The notes under the pieces were generated by a model. The model was not told the DNA's origin and made no database searches. It saw only the letters and a list, made by a program, of their open reading frames with translations. The translations under genes and the position numbers were made by a program. 64,000 bases of DNA from Glutamicibacter sp002979865. GTDB lineage: Bacteria; Actinomycetota; Actinomycetes; Actinomycetales; Micrococcaceae. How positions within the stretch are numbered: position 1 is the first letter of the stretch; each line of letters opens with the position of its first letter. This document shows positions 41,885 through 50,113 of this stretch, piece after piece. Location: NCBI RefSeq assembly GCF_050030965.1, contig NZ_CP188297.1, forward strand, positions 1,612,001 through 1,676,000, given 5' to 3'.

Positions 41885-42679
41885 CTACAGGTCGACCGCG
41901 TTGGCCAGCACCGGTAGCTGCTTGCGAGCGGCCTGGACCTGACTGAGATCCAGATCGACTACCAGCAGCTCGGGTTCTGCACCGGCCCGGGCAATAATGC
42001 GTCCTAGCGGATCAACCACCACCGAATGCCCGACGCCCAAAGGCGCGGTACCGGTGATCTTGCGTCCAATGCTTTCAGGATCAGCCTGGTCCACTGCCAC
42101 CACGAACGTCGTCGCGTCCAAGGCGCGGGCCTGCGCAAGGGTGGTCCACTGCTCGGCCTTGCCCTCGCCCTGGCCCCACGAAGCGCTGACGATATTGACC
42201 GCTGCACCAGCCTTCGCATGGCGGGTGAACAAGCGCGGGAACCGCAAGTCGTAGCAGGTGGCCAAACCGATCGTCGTTCCCTCATGCTCGAACTGCACCG
42301 GAGAAGTTCCGGGCGTCACCGAATCCGACTCGGCATAGCCGAAGGCATCGTAGAGGTGGATCTTGTCATAGTGGGTAACTACGCCTTCACCGGCGACCAG
42401 CAAGGTGTTGCGTACCCGGCCGCCTTCACCGGGGGTGAACATGCCCACGGCAATGGTGATGCCTATATCCCGCGCCTGCTGGCGGATCAGTGTAGCCCAG
42501 GGCCCATCCAGGGGTTGCGCGTACTTGGCGAGATCGTGGCCGAAGGAAACCTGCATGGCCTCGGGGAAGACCACCAGCGAGGCGCCTGCTTCCTTTGCCC
42601 GGCGCGCATGATCGCGCACTGTTACCAGATTGCGCTGCGGATCAGCGGTGCTCAGAACCTGCGCCAAAGCGATTCTCAT
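41885..42679 (-). CDS. Carbon-nitrogen hydrolase (nitrilase superfamily)
   Basis: A 264-residue member of the nitrilase/omega-amidase superfamily with the full Glu-Lys-Cys triad visible: glutamate in VVFPEAMQVSF near residue 42, lysine in THYDKIHLYDAFG near residue 111, and the nucleophilic cysteine in GLATCYDLRFPRLF near residue 145. ATG at 42679 follows GGAAAGGAC; a 16-residue longer reading has weaker support. It probably hydrolyses a small amide, possibly as an omega-amidase or deaminated-glutathione amidase. It is not obviously co-transcribed with neighbours, although the aldo/keto reductase upstream lies on the same strand 75 bp away. Confidence 0.88.
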   Translation of the reverse strand: MRIALAQVLSTADPQRNLVTVRDHARRAKEAGASLVVFPEAMQVSFGHDLAKYAQPLDGPWATLIRQQARDIGITIAVGMFTPGEGGRVRNTLLVAGEGVVTHYDKIHLYDAFGYAESDSVTPGTSPVQFEHEGTTIGLATCYDLRFPRLFTRHAKAGAAVNIVSASWGQGEGKAEQWTTLAQARALDATTFVVAVDQADPESIGRKITGTAPLGVGHSVVVDPLGRIIARAGAEPELLVVDLDLSQVQAARKQLPVLANAVDL

Positions 42680-42754
42680 GGGATAGTCCTTTCCTGCTGC
42701 CAGCTGCTGGCTATGCGCTACCTTCACGACTCTACGCAGTAGCGATCAGCGAAG

Positions 42755-43783
42755 CTACATCCGGGCCATCTGCACCTCTTCACGGCCCTTGGACACCGAC
42801 ATCACGTCCTTTTGGCGCTCACCGTCCACCTGGGCAGCCAAGGCATCCAGCTGCGACATTGATTCCAGGGATAAGCGGACATCCAGCGCCCCCAGATTAT
42901 CCTCGAAGTGCGCGCTGAAGCGGGTCCCCGGAATCGGGGAGACGGCCACATTGAATGCGCGTGCTTTTTCATAAACCCACGCCAGTGACACCTGGGCGGT
43001 TGAAACACCTTCGCGCTGGGCCACCTCCGCGATGACTTGCCGCAATGGATGGTTGTGCTGCATGCGGGCCGCTTCGAAGCGCGGGAAGTTATGGCGGATG
43101 TCGTTGGCTTCAAGCTGCTGCAGGGAATCAACTTCTCCGGTGAAGTACCCGCGACCCAGCGACGCGTAGGTCACCAGGCCCACGCCGAGTTCACTGGCGG
43201 CTGGCAAGAGCCATCTTTCGATGTCCCGGCTGAAAATCGAGTACTCCATCTGGATCGCGGAAATTGGATGCACCTTGTGGGCTCGGCGCAGCTCCTCGGA
43301 AGTCACTTCGGACAAGCCGATGTGCCGGGCCTTCCCTGCTTCGACTAGCTCCTTGTAGGCTCCGACAGTCTCCTCGATTGGCACCCGGGAATCCACCCGG
43401 TGGTAGTAGTACAGGTCAACGTGGTCTACGCCCAGCCGCTGCAGGCTCGCATCCATGCATTTCTTGATGAAGTCCGGGTCGCCATTAGCGCGTGGGTCTC
43501 CCGGATTCTTCGGACGCACGATGCCCGCCTTGGTTGCCAGGGTGACTTCGCCGCGACGGGTTTTGAGCACCTGCGAGAGCAGGGTTTCGTTGTGCCCTTC
43601 GCCGTAGATGTTGGCGGTATCCAGGAACGTGACGCCGCGATCAAGAACATGGTTCAAGGTGCGCAGGGATTCGGCATCGTCGGCCGATCCGTAGGGCCCG
43701 CTCAGGGACATGCAACCAAAACCCTGCGAGGTGGCTTCCAACCCCTGGCCGAGGTCGATGCTGTTTGCGATCTGCTGTGCCAT
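42755..43783 (-). CDS. Aldo/keto reductase
   Basis: The 342-residue TIM-barrel oxidoreductase has the AKR aspartate/tyrosine region GVTFLDTANIYGEGHNETLL near residues 50-69, a lysine in LATKAGIV, the VDLYYYHRVDSRVP strand with catalytic histidine near residue 128, IQMEYSIFSRDIE, and a C-terminal NADPH-binding FNVAVSPIPGTRF. It resembles the Tas/YghZ-like AKR group that reduces various aldehydes and ketones. ATG at 43783 follows AAGGACCACC. The divergently oriented TetR gene at 43977 is a likely regulator. The substrate is not predictable. Confidence 0.92.
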   Translation of the reverse strand: MAQQIANSIDLGQGLEATSQGFGCMSLSGPYGSADDAESLRTLNHVLDRGVTFLDTANIYGEGHNETLLSQVLKTRRGEVTLATKAGIVRPKNPGDPRANGDPDFIKKCMDASLQRLGVDHVDLYYYHRVDSRVPIEETVGAYKELVEAGKARHIGLSEVTSEELRRAHKVHPISAIQMEYSIFSRDIERWLLPAASELGVGLVTYASLGRGYFTGEVDSLQQLEANDIRHNFPRFEAARMQHNHPLRQVIAEVAQREGVSTAQVSLAWVYEKARAFNVAVSPIPGTRFSAHFEDNLGALDVRLSLESMSQLDALAAQVDGERQKDVMSVSKGREEVQMARM

Positions 43784-43927
43784 GGTGGTCCTTCGAGTAG
43801 TCAGTTTCTCTCTTCTTGAGCCTAGCGAAGCAGGATTCAGCGGTCATCATGTTCCGTGATTTATTGAGTTCCGTGAACTGCGGCCGAAACGACACACCGT
43901 AGCTAAAGTGGCAATGACCAGCATAAA

Positions 43928-43940
43928 GAGACTGTGTCTC
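43928..43940. promoter_or_regulatory. Inverted repeat GAGAC-TGT-GTCTC before the TetR gene
   Basis: GAGACTGTGTCTC is symmetric around a 3-bp centre and lies 36 bp before ATG 43977, in the region between the divergent aldo/keto reductase and TetR genes. It matches the TetR-type site at 45201-45213 at 10 of 13 positions. An operator is inferred. Confidence 0.5.
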
Positions 43941-43976
43941 ACTTCTGCCCTTGAATCTCAGAGTAAAATTCTTGCC

Positions 43977-44573
43977 ATGGGAAGCGTGGTTCGCGATCGA
44001 GTGCGCGAAAAGATGAAAGTCGAGTTGGCGGAACAGGTTTATGCCGTGTTCGCCGAACGCGGCATGGAGAACGTCACCGCCCAGCAGGCAGCCCAGGCAA
44101 TCGGAATATCCCGTGCCACGTTCTTCCGGTACTTCTCGTCAAAAGAGGACGCGGTAGTTACTGCGTTGCGTTCCATGACCGCGCACTTCTCCGACATGGC
44201 CAGCTCCATGTCTTCGCATCCGGGCGAGAGCTTGTTGGAGCTTTTGCGCCGCAGCTTTGAATCGGCAGTAGTATTCGCTGAGCAGGATCCGGTGGCGATG
44301 CAGGGCCGCATTGAGCTGGTCAGGAGCACCCCTGCGCTCCGGGCCAGCTGGCAGGAATCCCGGCGAGAGCAGCAGGTAGCGCTGGCCCAGGCGCTGTCGC
44401 CGTTCTGCGCGAACCAGCGGCTGGCTGAAACCGCCGCGTTGCTGGGTCTGGCCCTTTACGACCATGCACTGACCCGTTGGGTTGGGACGGCGGGCAGTAC
44501 ACTTCGCGAGATCCTCGATGAAGCCTTCGACTTCGCGGCCATGATCGATGACAACTGGGCGGAGAAGCGCTAG
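43977..44573 (+). CDS. TetR family transcriptional regulator
   Basis: The 198-residue protein has an N-terminal TetR helix-turn-helix (MENVTAQQAAQAIGISRATF, then FRYFSSKEDAV, residues about 28-58) and an all-helical ligand domain ending in a conserved-looking DEAFDFAAMIDDNW. ATG 43977 is chosen because TetR DNA-binding domains normally begin within about ten residues. There is no Shine-Dalgarno; a TAAAAT box ends seven bases before the ATG, so the mRNA may be leaderless. A GTG at 43908 in frame would add 23 residues. It is divergent from the aldo/keto reductase, its most likely target. Confidence 0.88.
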   Translation: MGSVVRDRVREKMKVELAEQVYAVFAERGMENVTAQQAAQAIGISRATFFRYFSSKEDAVVTALRSMTAHFSDMASSMSSHPGESLLELLRRSFESAVVFAEQDPVAMQGRIELVRSTPALRASWQESRREQQVALAQALSPFCANQRLAETAALLGLALYDHALTRWVGTAGSTLREILDEAFDFAAMIDDNWAEKR

Positions 44574-44586
44574 CAACCGCTACAGG

Positions 44587-45174
44587 CTACGGCAAGCGAA
44601 GCACCTTGATCGCCTCGGCCAAGTACGGTTCCGGGCTGGGGTCAGCAGATTGCGCCCAGCTGATCCATGCTGCAAAAGTCACCGTGCCGAAGGCCAGCGC
44701 CAGATAGGGCGCCGTCTGCGCGCTGACCCCGCCTTCCGAGAAATGCCGCAGCACCCGCTCGTTGTCCTTGCCCATCCGCATCGAGGCCTGGGCCAGGAGC
44801 TCGGGCTGGTCAGCGATAAGCCTCAGGCGTCCTCGCGTGACCTCCGGATCCGGCAGCGAATCGAAAGCTGCCACCGCAGCAGCGTGCATGGCACCCACCA
44901 GGTCGTGGCCCTCCTGCTTCGCCGAGGCGAAGGCGCCGTCCGAAATGGCCGAAGCTTCCAGCAGGCCGCCCCACACCAAATCCGCCTTGGAAGCGAAATA
45001 GCGGTAGAGGCTCTTGCGTCCGATTCCCGCTTCTTCGGCAATTTGCGCCATCGAGACTTCGCCATAGCCATGCTTGGCGAAGAGCGCCAGGGCGGTGCGG
45101 GCCACGGAGTCGGGATCAATGGACTGCGGGCGCCCAGGCAGGTGCGTGGCAACGGAATCTCGGGTGTCAGGCAT
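44587..45174 (-). CDS. TetR family transcriptional regulator
   Basis: A 195-residue regulator, convergent with the other TetR gene and divergent from the SDR gene. The helix-turn-helix is YGEVSMAQIAEEAGIGRKSLYRYFASKADLV in outline, residues about 40-70 (core AQIAEEAGIGRKSLYRYF). A palindrome lies between it and the SDR gene. The start is uncertain: ATG 45174 follows a CATAAT box by six bases and has no Shine-Dalgarno, compatible with a leaderless mRNA; ATG 45192 would add six residues. It probably represses itself and the SDR gene. The ligand is unknown. Confidence 0.88.
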   Translation of the reverse strand: MPDTRDSVATHLPGRPQSIDPDSVARTALALFAKHGYGEVSMAQIAEEAGIGRKSLYRYFASKADLVWGGLLEASAISDGAFASAKQEGHDLVGAMHAAAVAAFDSLPDPEVTRGRLRLIADQPELLAQASMRMGKDNERVLRHFSEGGVSAQTAPYLALAFGTVTFAAWISWAQSADPSPEPYLAEAIKVLRLP

Positions 45175-45200
45175 ATCCCAATTATGGCCCATTGAGTTAA

Positions 45201-45213
45201 GACACAGTGTGTC
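45201..45213. promoter_or_regulatory. TetR-type operator between divergent TetR and SDR genes
   Basis: GACACAGTGTGTC is a perfect odd palindrome around a central G; the symmetry continues outward as TTAA and ATAA. It lies in the 83-bp divergent promoter, between the TetR start (45174) and the SDR start (45258). Confidence 0.75.
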
Positions 45214-45257
45214 ATAACATGAAACTACCAATTCATCGGCAACCAGAAGGAACGGTT

Positions 45258-46034
45258 ATGGGCATGGAAAACGCATGGCAGGAAAAGGTCACCGCAGAAC
45301 GTTTTGCCGGCAAGACAGTGGTGGTCACTGGCGCCGGTTCGGGCATCGGCAAGGCCACCGCGCTGCGCGTGGCCAAGGAAGGCGGCAAGGTGATCGCCGC
45401 GGACATCAGCCGCGAACGGCTCGATGAGCTTGTTGCCGAGAACCCGGATCTGGACGTTGCCGTTGTGGCCGGCGACATCACCGACCAAGCGGTAGTGGAC
45501 CAGGTAGTGGCAGCTGGCGAGGGGCGGATCGATGCGCTGGCCAACGTCGCCGGCATTATGGACAAGTTCGAGCCGATCCACGAGATCGAGGACTCGACCT
45601 GGGAACGGGTCATGAATGTGAACGTCAATTCCGTTCTGAAGCTGACCCGTTCGGTGGTCCCGCTGATGCTCGAGGCCGGCCAGGGCAACGTGGTCAATGT
45701 GGCTTCGGAAGCTGGCCTGCGCGGCTCGGCCGCCGGCGTCGCATACACGGCCTCGAAGCACGCGGTCATCGGCATGACCAAGAACTCGGCTGTCATGTAC
45801 GGCAAGAAGGGGCTGCGTTTCAACGCAGTGGCTCCGGGTGCGGTGCAGACCAATATCGAGGCTCCAATGGCCTCCGAATTTGCCCAGCAGGTAATCCCTC
45901 CGCTGATGGGCATCATTCCGGGCATGGCTACCGCAAGTCAGCTCGCCGCCTCGATCACCTTCCTGCTCAGCGAGGACAGCACCAACATCAACGGCGTGGT
46001 CCTGGCTTCAGATACCGGCTGGAGCGCCATCTAG
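45258..46034 (+). CDS. Short-chain dehydrogenase/reductase
   Basis: The 258-residue classical SDR has VVVTGAGSGIGKATALRV near residue 18, the NVAG motif in ANVAGIMDKF near residue 97, a catalytic serine region NVASEAGLRGSA near residue 149, and the YTASKHAV tyrosine/lysine pair near residue 163. ATG at 45258 follows AAGGAA; a longer reading from 45207 overlaps the operator and is rejected. The C-terminal LLSEDSTNINGVVLASDTGW is typical of FabG-like dehydrogenases. Divergence from a TetR gene suggests an inducible oxidation or detoxification step, but the substrate is unclear. Confidence 0.93.
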   Translation: MGMENAWQEKVTAERFAGKTVVVTGAGSGIGKATALRVAKEGGKVIAADISRERLDELVAENPDLDVAVVAGDITDQAVVDQVVAAGEGRIDALANVAGIMDKFEPIHEIEDSTWERVMNVNVNSVLKLTRSVVPLMLEAGQGNVVNVASEAGLRGSAAGVAYTASKHAVIGMTKNSAVMYGKKGLRFNAVAPGAVQTNIEAPMASEFAQQVIPPLMGIIPGMATASQLAASITFLLSEDSTNINGVVLASDTGWSAI

Positions 46035-46081
46035 CAAGGCCTGCCTGGAGACGAGTTTCCCTGCCAGCAGGTGGAACGGCC

Positions 46082-46125
46082 ATCGGCCGGGGTGCACTGG
46101 AAAGCTCCAGTGCACCCCGGCCGAT
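46082..46125. terminator. Perfect 20-bp hairpin between SDR and dctA
   Basis: A 20-bp perfect stem (46082-46101 with 46106-46125), beginning ATCGGCCGGGG, closes on an AAGC tetraloop. It lies between the convergent SDR and dicarboxylate-transporter genes. Confidence 0.88.
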
Positions 46126-46170
46126 TAGCTCTCAAGGTCCCCGCAGTTTTCCGTGCGGCAACCGCCTGAC

Positions 46171-47688
46171 TCAGCTGCGCGCTTCTGCGCGTTCCTCATC
46201 GGGGTAGCTTTTTTGCGTGGCCGCAGCTGCTTCGGCTTCGGTTGCCGGGCTCATATCGAACTTGAGCAGGGCCTCCGGGGTGGGGCCACCGCCGAACTTC
46301 GGTGAAGGCTGGCCGCCGTTGGCTACGCGTTCGGCCTCCATGGCTTCCCATTCCTCATCGCGTCCGAGCATGCGGGCCGAGTCCTCATTGGTGATTTCCC
46401 CGGCGAAGGCGCGCTTCATTGCCTCGCGGTCGAACTGCCCTTCCCATTTGGCGACCACGAAGGTGGCCACGCAGTTGCCCAGCAGGTTCACGGCAACGCG
46501 CATCGAATCCATGATGCGGTCCGCGCCCAGCAACAGGGCCACGCCGGCCACCGGGAAGATGCCCAGGGCGGCTGCCGTCGCCGATAGGGCCAAGAACGAG
46601 GATCCAGGGACGCCGGCCATGCCCTTGGAAGTCAGCAGCAGGATGCCCAGGGCGGCAAGCTGCTGGCCAAAGCTGAGATTGTGGCCGAACGCCTGGGCCA
46701 GGAACAGCAGCGAGATGGACAAGTAGATGGCCGCACCGTCGAGGTTGAAGGAATATCCGGTCGGGACCACCAAGCCGGTGGTGGCGCGGGAGCATCCGGC
46801 GTTGGTCAGCTTGGTCATGATGCGAGGCATCACCGACTCGGTTGATGCGGTGCCCAGGGCCAGCAGGAATTCCTCGCGGGTGTACTTGATGAATTGCCAC
46901 AGCGGAACCCGGGCAAATCCCCAGGCGATCAGGAAGAGGATGCCGATGAACAGCAGGGCCGCGGCGTAGCAGGCGAGAATTAATTTCGCATAGGTGCCCA
47001 GTGTCTCGATGCCGTATTGGCCGATGATGAAGCCCATGGCGCCGAAGGCACCCAGGGGTGCGACCCGCATGACCCAGCTCATGACCTTGAAGATCAGCTC
47101 CAGGACGTTCTCGAACACCGCGAGCAGTGGTGCGCAGCGTTCCTGGCCGACCACCACGATGGCTGCGCCGAAGAAGACCGAGAAGAACAACACCTGCAGC
47201 AAGTTATTATCCGCGAAGGCGCCGATGACGCTGACCGGGATGATTCCCAGGATGAAGTCGGCGGCCCCCTTGGCCTCTCCGGATTTCTCTTCGATGGCCC
47301 CGGCGTCGAGGGATGACGGGTCGATGTTCAACCCGGCGCCTGGCTGGAAGAGGTTGGCAATGATCAGGCCGAAGACCAGGGCGAAGAGTGTGGCGCAGGT
47401 GAAGTAGACCAATGCCTTGACGCCAACGCGTCCCACTGCCTTGACATCGCCCACCGCCGCAATGCCGGTGACAATCACCAGGAAGATCAGCGGGGCGATG
47501 ATCATCTTGATCAGCATGATGAATCCGTCGCCCAGCGGGCGCAACTCGGATCCGACCTTCGGCAGGAAGTGGCCGATCAAGACGCCGGCGACGATTGCGA
47601 CGCCAAGCTGGAAGAACAGGGAAGTGTAGAAAGGTTTCTTGGGGGTTGGCTCAGCGACCCGGAAGTCGTCTGCGGATTTGATTTTCAT
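46171..47688 (-). CDS. dctA: C4-dicarboxylate:cation symporter (DAACS family)
   Basis: A 505-residue transporter. After a short cytoplasmic start come about eight membrane segments with LRPLGDGFIMLIKMIIAPLIF near residue 58, hairpin 1 LLALGTASTESVMPRIM, the NMDGT-type motif as YSFNLDGAAIYLS near residue 310 and hairpin 2 SKGMAGVPGSSFLALSATAAALG. It imports succinate, fumarate or malate with protons or sodium. The family usually has 420-460 residues; here about 70 hydrophilic residues, many acidic, follow the last helix. ATG at 47688 has CAGGAG upstream. Dicarboxylate uptake fits the malic enzyme and malate synthase encoded at 51104-54200; glutamate transport cannot be excluded. Confidence 0.9.
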   Translation of the reverse strand: MKIKSADDFRVAEPTPKKPFYTSLFFQLGVAIVAGVLIGHFLPKVGSELRPLGDGFIMLIKMIIAPLIFLVIVTGIAAVGDVKAVGRVGVKALVYFTCATLFALVFGLIIANLFQPGAGLNIDPSSLDAGAIEEKSGEAKGAADFILGIIPVSVIGAFADNNLLQVLFFSVFFGAAIVVVGQERCAPLLAVFENVLELIFKVMSWVMRVAPLGAFGAMGFIIGQYGIETLGTYAKLILACYAAALLFIGILFLIAWGFARVPLWQFIKYTREEFLLALGTASTESVMPRIMTKLTNAGCSRATTGLVVPTGYSFNLDGAAIYLSISLLFLAQAFGHNLSFGQQLAALGILLLTSKGMAGVPGSSFLALSATAAALGIFPVAGVALLLGADRIMDSMRVAVNLLGNCVATFVVAKWEGQFDREAMKRAFAGEITNEDSARMLGRDEEWEAMEAERVANGGQPSPKFGGGPTPEALLKFDMSPATEAEAAAATQKSYPDEERAEARS

Positions 47689-48132
47689 GGCTGCTCCTGA
47701 GGATGGACTCGCTCCGAGGTATGTGCCCGTGGCTTGGATGGTGTCAACTGTAAGGCACGTCACAATATTCCGCAATGAAAAAAGATAATTTCGTTATGCG
47801 GAATGGATTCCTTCTGGATTATGGAATTAATCCGTGTTTGATAGGCATTTATCTGGCTCCGAGTACCGCTGTGCCGATGGCGGCAGCGTTGGGCGTGTCA
47901 CGCGCCATCGGGGGCTCGTGCTGTGCCGCGCGGGGCCGGCGAGGAATGAACCCGGGGGTACCGCTGTTCTTGATGCAGGGATCCCGGTTATTGCGCGTCG
48001 GGCAATCGGGCTGTGTCGCCCGGGCTGGCCGCCGTAAGCTGACCCTACCTGGAAGTCGCGGATGGCTTACTGGGATCATGGACAAAGGTGGAACCCACCG
48101 ATTACTTCCAGCAGGATTGAGAGCACTCACTT
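47689..48132. other. 444-bp intergenic region upstream of dctA and the ABC exporter
   Basis: No gene is convincing here; open frames lack a ribosome-binding site and family resemblance. It contains the inverted repeat at 47767-47804, 79-116 bp before dctA. The right half (47870-48100) is GC-rich with no feature I recognise. Confidence 0.5.
47767..47804. promoter_or_regulatory. Inverted repeat ATTCCGCA-N22-TGCGGAAT upstream of dctA
   Basis: Perfect 8-bp arms at 47767-47774 and 47797-47804 flank an A/T-rich 22-bp spacer that holds AAAAAAGATAATTT. The layout suits a regulator binding two half-sites around a promoter. The binder is unknown; the IclR protein at 50114-50887 is one possibility. Confidence 0.5.
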
Positions 48133-49986
48133 ATGAGCATGGAAAGCGCCGCCTGGCATTCGCTATGGAAGCTGTCAGGAGACAAGGGCAAGGCCTACGC
48201 TCCAACCACGCCTAAGCGAGTGCTGAAGTTCGCAGCCAGCTACAAGTCCCGGCTGCTGGTCTTCGTCGTCTTCTCCATCTTCGCCGCAGTCCTGGCCGTG
48301 ATCACCCCGGTGCTCGCTGGACGGGTGGTCGACGAAGTCGTCGCGCAATCCGGGGTGCGGACGATCATCAACTTGGCTCTGGTCATGGCGGGGATCGCGA
48401 TCCTGGATGCGGTGGTGTCCGTAGTGGTCCGCTGGTTCTCCTCGCGCTTGGGCGAGGGCATCATCTATGACCTGCGCACCGCAGTCTTCGACCATGTGCA
48501 GAAGATGCCGGTGGCATTCTTCTCGCGCACCAGGACCGGTGCGCTGGTCAGCCGCTTGAACAACGATGTCATCGGCGCGCAATCCGCCTTCGCCGGAACC
48601 CTTTCCGGGCTGGTCTCCAATACCGTGGCGCTGGTGCTCACCGCTGCGGTCATGTTCACCACCTCGTGGCAGGTCACGCTGATCGCTCTGGTGCTGCTGC
48701 CGATTTTCCTCTTGCCCGCCCGCCATTTCGGCAGGTCCGTGGCCCTGCTGCGCCGTGAATCCGCGGACCTGAACGCGACCATGGGCAACCAGATGACCGA
48801 GCGCTTCTCCGCCCCCGGCGCCACCTTGATCAAGCTTTTCGGCCGTCCCAAGGACGAGTCCGAGCAGTTCGCGCTGCGTGCCGGCAAGGTGCGGGATATC
48901 GGCGTCAAGATGGCCATGCGCCAGTTCTACTTCGTCGCCGCACTGACCCTGGTTGCGGCCCTGGCACTCGCCCTGGTCTACGGTCTGGGCGGCATGTACG
49001 CGGTACGTGGCGATCTGGCCGCCGGCGACGTGGTGGTCCTGGGCATGCTGCTCACCCGCCTCTACACGCCGCTGACCGCACTGGCCAACGCGCGCGTGGA
49101 AATCACCAGCGCGCTGGTCAGCTTCGACCGGGTCTTCGAGGTGCTGGACTTGGAGCCGCTGATTGCCGATGCCCCGAACGCCCGCCGCCTCGAGGCCGGG
49201 GCGGTGCCGGTGAGATTCAACCACGTGAGCTTCTCCTACCCGAGCGCCGACAAGGTCTCGCTGGCTTCGCTGGAAGAAGTCGCCATCCTGGACACCCGCG
49301 GCGGCGAAGAGGTCCTGCACGATATCGACTTCGAGATCCCCGCGGGCCAAACCTACGCGCTGGTCGGCTCCTCGGGTGCGGGCAAGTCCACCATCGCCTC
49401 GCTGCTGGCGCGCCTGTACGACGTGGATTCGGGCAGTGTTGAACTGGCCGGCGAGGATATCCGCCAGCTTGAGCTCGATTCGCTGCGTTCGACGGTGTCC
49501 ATGGTGACCCAGGACGGGCACCTCTTCCACGAGAGCATCCGCTCCAACCTGACGCTGGCCCGGCCCGAAGCGACCGAAGAGCAGATCTGGGAGGCGCTGG
49601 AGCGTGCCCGGCTGAAGCCGGTGATCGCTTCCTTGCCCGATGGCCTGGATACCGTGGTGGGCGAGCGGGGCTACCGGCTTTCCGGTGGCGAACGCCAGCG
49701 CATGACCATTGCCCGTCTGCTGCTGGCAGCACCCCAGGTAGTCATCCTGGATGAGGCGACGGCGGCCCTGGACTCGTCGAATGAAGCGGCGGTGCAGGCG
49801 GCGCTGGGCGAGGCGCTGGCAGACCGCACGGCGCTGATCATTGCCCACCGCCTGTCGACCATCCGCTCGGCGGACCAGATCCTGGTCGTGGAGGGCGGGC
49901 GCATCGTCGAGCGCGGAACCCACAGCGAGCTGCTGGCCTTTGGCGGACGCTATAGCGAGCTGCACGAAACCCAGTTCGCGCAGTAG
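48133..49986 (+). CDS. ABC exporter, fused membrane and ATPase domains
   Basis: The 617-residue half-transporter has an N-terminal six-helix domain (residues about 30-340, including LVSRLNNDVIGAQSAF near residue 140) and a C-terminal ATPase: Walker A VGSSGAGKST near residue 415, Q-loop VTQDGHLF, signature LSGGERQRM near residue 518, Walker B VVILDEATAALDSS and IIAHRLST. It resembles MsbA/multidrug exporters acting as a homodimer. ATG at 48133 has only a weak ribosome-binding site. It stands alone with a terminator downstream, so the cargo cannot be inferred. Confidence 0.92.
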   Translation: MSMESAAWHSLWKLSGDKGKAYAPTTPKRVLKFAASYKSRLLVFVVFSIFAAVLAVITPVLAGRVVDEVVAQSGVRTIINLALVMAGIAILDAVVSVVVRWFSSRLGEGIIYDLRTAVFDHVQKMPVAFFSRTRTGALVSRLNNDVIGAQSAFAGTLSGLVSNTVALVLTAAVMFTTSWQVTLIALVLLPIFLLPARHFGRSVALLRRESADLNATMGNQMTERFSAPGATLIKLFGRPKDESEQFALRAGKVRDIGVKMAMRQFYFVAALTLVAALALALVYGLGGMYAVRGDLAAGDVVVLGMLLTRLYTPLTALANARVEITSALVSFDRVFEVLDLEPLIADAPNARRLEAGAVPVRFNHVSFSYPSADKVSLASLEEVAILDTRGGEEVLHDIDFEIPAGQTYALVGSSGAGKSTIASLLARLYDVDSGSVELAGEDIRQLELDSLRSTVSMVTQDGHLFHESIRSNLTLARPEATEEQIWEALERARLKPVIASLPDGLDTVVGERGYRLSGGERQRMTIARLLLAAPQVVILDEATAALDSSNEAAVQAALGEALADRTALIIAHRLSTIRSADQILVVEGGRIVERGTHSELLAFGGRYSELHETQFAQ

Positions 49987-50034
49987 CACGCCTGTTCGCC
50001 GGCTCCATAGGTGTTCCGGCACCAGCGCGAACTG

Positions 50035-50083
50035 AGATGCCCGCCTGGGCGGTCGATGCCATCGACTGCCCAGGCGGGCATCT
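50035..50083. terminator. Hairpin between ABC exporter and IclR gene
   Basis: AGATGCCCGCCTGGGC (50035-50050) pairs with GCCCAGGCGGGCATCT (50068-50083), a perfect 16-bp stem. The enclosed GTCGATGCCATCGAC adds a second small stem. It lies between convergent genes. Confidence 0.85.
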
Positions 50084-50113
50084 TTGCTTGCGTGCCGGAA
50101 TCGCCAAGCGCGG

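Noticed and set aside
47775..48215. Possible short gene upstream of the ABC exporter
   Set aside because: It begins in the dctA promoter repeat, overlaps the exporter start and lacks a Shine-Dalgarno.
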